Translations under genes and position numbers: made by a program
The notes under the pieces: model-generated
Told to the model about the DNA's origin: nothing
Seen by the model: only the letters and a program-made list of their open reading frames with translations
The model's database searches: none
Shown here: in pieces, positions 5,283 to 6,152 of the stretch
Layout of the letters: each line of letters begins with the position of its first letter
Numbering within the stretch: the stretch's first letter is position 1
Assembly (NCBI GenBank): GCA_958439775.1
Contig: CAUBWQ010000061.1
Span: forward strand, 1 to 6,152
Length of the DNA: 6,152 bases
Direction: 5' to 3'
From: an uncultured Collinsella sp.
GTDB lineage: Bacteria; Actinomycetota; Coriobacteriia; Coriobacteriales; Coriobacteriaceae

Positions 5283-6152
5283 GCGCTTATCACCCATCAT
5301 CTGTTTGGCGAAGAAAGCATCGACCGTCTTCCGCAGGGCGTCATCACGTCCGATGAAGAGCGCATTGCCTTTATCTTGGGCAACCAAGGCCCCGACCCGT
5401 TTTTCTTTCACATTCTGACACCGCGTGTTTCCGACTGCACGCTGCTGGCGCAGGTCATGCATCGGTCGCGCATGTCTCGCCAGTTCGCGTGCCTGCGCGA
5501 CGGCGTGTCGCATCTGCTGCCGCGCGACGCCAGCTTGGGTCGCGCCTTTGCGTTGGGCCTGCTGTCTCATTACGTGCTCGACCGCAACGCCCATCCCTTT
5601 GTCTATGAGCAGCAGTTTGGCATCGTGGAGTCCGATTCAGAGCTTGAGGATTCGAGCAGTCAGGTCCATGCCGTGATCGAGAGCGACTTGGATGTACTGA
5701 TGCTGCAGCTTAAACGCGATGGCGCTACGGTCGACGATTACCCGCCGGCGGGCGAGATCGTCACCACCGATCGCATCAATCGCGTGGCCGGCGTGCTGAT
5801 GAGCTATGTTGCCGGACGCGTGTACGGCATTGACATTCCGGCGGGGGAGTACGGTGCTGCCGTTGCCAATATGCAGCGACTTTACCGCGCGATTGAGCCG
5901 GCCGGCTCCGCAAAGACGCGCGCGATCTCGCTGGTTGAGGGCTTGGTGCACGACTACTCGCTGCTCGACGGCCTTGCCCATCGCGTGACGACGGAGCTGC
6001 CCGAGCGCACCGGTAACCTGGGCCATCTGGCATGGAAGAATCCCTTTACCGACGAGGTCTCGAACGAGAGTTTCCCCGAGGTCTTTGATCGCGCGCTGGT
6101 CGATTACGAGCGCACGGTCGCACGTTTTATCGAGACCGGTGACATGGATGCC
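5277..6152 (+). CDS. Zinc-dependent phospholipase C-fold protein, 3' end outside the window
   Basis: An open frame of 292 codons runs to the window edge with no stop, so the C-terminus is missing. The start ATG follows AAAGGA by 5 bases. The protein begins MPALITHHLFG and contains ILGNQGPDPFFF (33-44), SHYVLDRNAHPF (97-108), HAVIESD (131-137) and LGHLAWKNPFTDE (248-260). These fit the zinc-dependent phospholipase C/S1-P1 nuclease-like fold. Tentative metal ligands are H7 or H8, D40, H62, H98, D102, H131 and E135; the HxxxD and HxxxE pairs are the most convincing. Secreted phospholipases C have a signal peptide and use the mature N-terminal Trp as a ligand. Here there is neither, so the protein is probably cytoplasmic and its substrate is uncertain. 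Codon use is less biased than in the first two genes. It may be a separate transcription unit. Confidence 0.82.
   Translation, partial: MPALITHHLFGEESIDRLPQGVITSDEERIAFILGNQGPDPFFFHILTPRVSDCTLLAQVMHRSRMSRQFACLRDGVSHLLPRDASLGRAFALGLLSHYVLDRNAHPFVYEQQFGIVESDSELEDSSSQVHAVIESDLDVLMLQLKRDGATVDDYPPAGEIVTTDRINRVAGVLMSYVAGRVYGIDIPAGEYGAAVANMQRLYRAIEPAGSAKTRAISLVEGLVHDYSLLDGLAHRVTTELPERTGNLGHLAWKNPFTDEVSNESFPEVFDRALVDYERTVARFIETGDMDA

Noticed and set aside
5040..5594. Minus-strand frame opposite the regulator end and PLC-like gene
   Set aside because: It overlaps the PLC-like gene, whose plus-strand frame has clear metal-binding motifs. No domain is recognisable in the antisense product.
1..6152. CRISPR array, insertion sequence, tRNA, rRNA or phage genes
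   Set aside because: No regularly spaced repeats, terminal inverted repeats, transposase motifs or RNA gene signatures were seen. Coding density and strand are uniform.

Overview
The window looks like chromosomal DNA from a high-GC, gut-type actinobacterium, most likely class Coriobacteriia (Collinsella-like). This rests on base composition, strong GGAGG-type ribosome binding sites, and the overall feel of the APC permease, LytS/LytTR pair and short PLC-fold protein. It is an impression from the sequence, not a database match. All five genes lie on the plus strand and there is no sign of mobile DNA, CRISPR, tRNA or rRNA.

Layout: (1) 46-1497, an APC-family amino-acid/amine permease with about 12 membrane segments. 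(2) 1498-1629, a spacer with two GC-rich RNA hairpins without U-tracts and a 12-bp palindrome touching the next ribosome binding site. (3) 1630-2907, a cytoplasmic metal-dependent amidohydrolase of the imidazolonepropionase/Xaa-dipeptidase-like group with all expected metal ligands. (4) 2908-3025, a spacer with a perfect 7-1-7 dyad and an intrinsic terminator. (5) 3026-4411, a LytS/YehU-type membrane histidine kinase with two membrane segments and a GAF-like region, probably starting at GTG. (6) 4450-5184, its LytTR-type response regulator. (7) 5185-5276, a spacer with a candidate promoter and a long inverted repeat that includes the next start codon. (8) 5277-6152, a gene cut by the window end, encoding a zinc-dependent phospholipase C-fold protein without a signal peptide.

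Reading the genes together: the permease and amidohydrolase probably form a small import-and-hydrolyse unit for an amino-acid-like amide (dipeptide, N-acyl amino acid or similar). Their codon use is strongly biased to C-ending codons, which suggests high expression. The two-component system sits behind a terminator. By analogy with LytTR systems that control neighbouring transporters it may sense a metabolite and regulate one of its flanks, but no canonical LytTR repeat was found. The most unusual signals are in the spacers: the dyad at 2949-2963, the repeat 5236-5245/5273-5282 that could hide the PLC-like start codon in read-through RNA only, and the nested hairpins at 1504-1600. I do not see a clearly unprecedented protein system here; the novelty candidates are regulatory.
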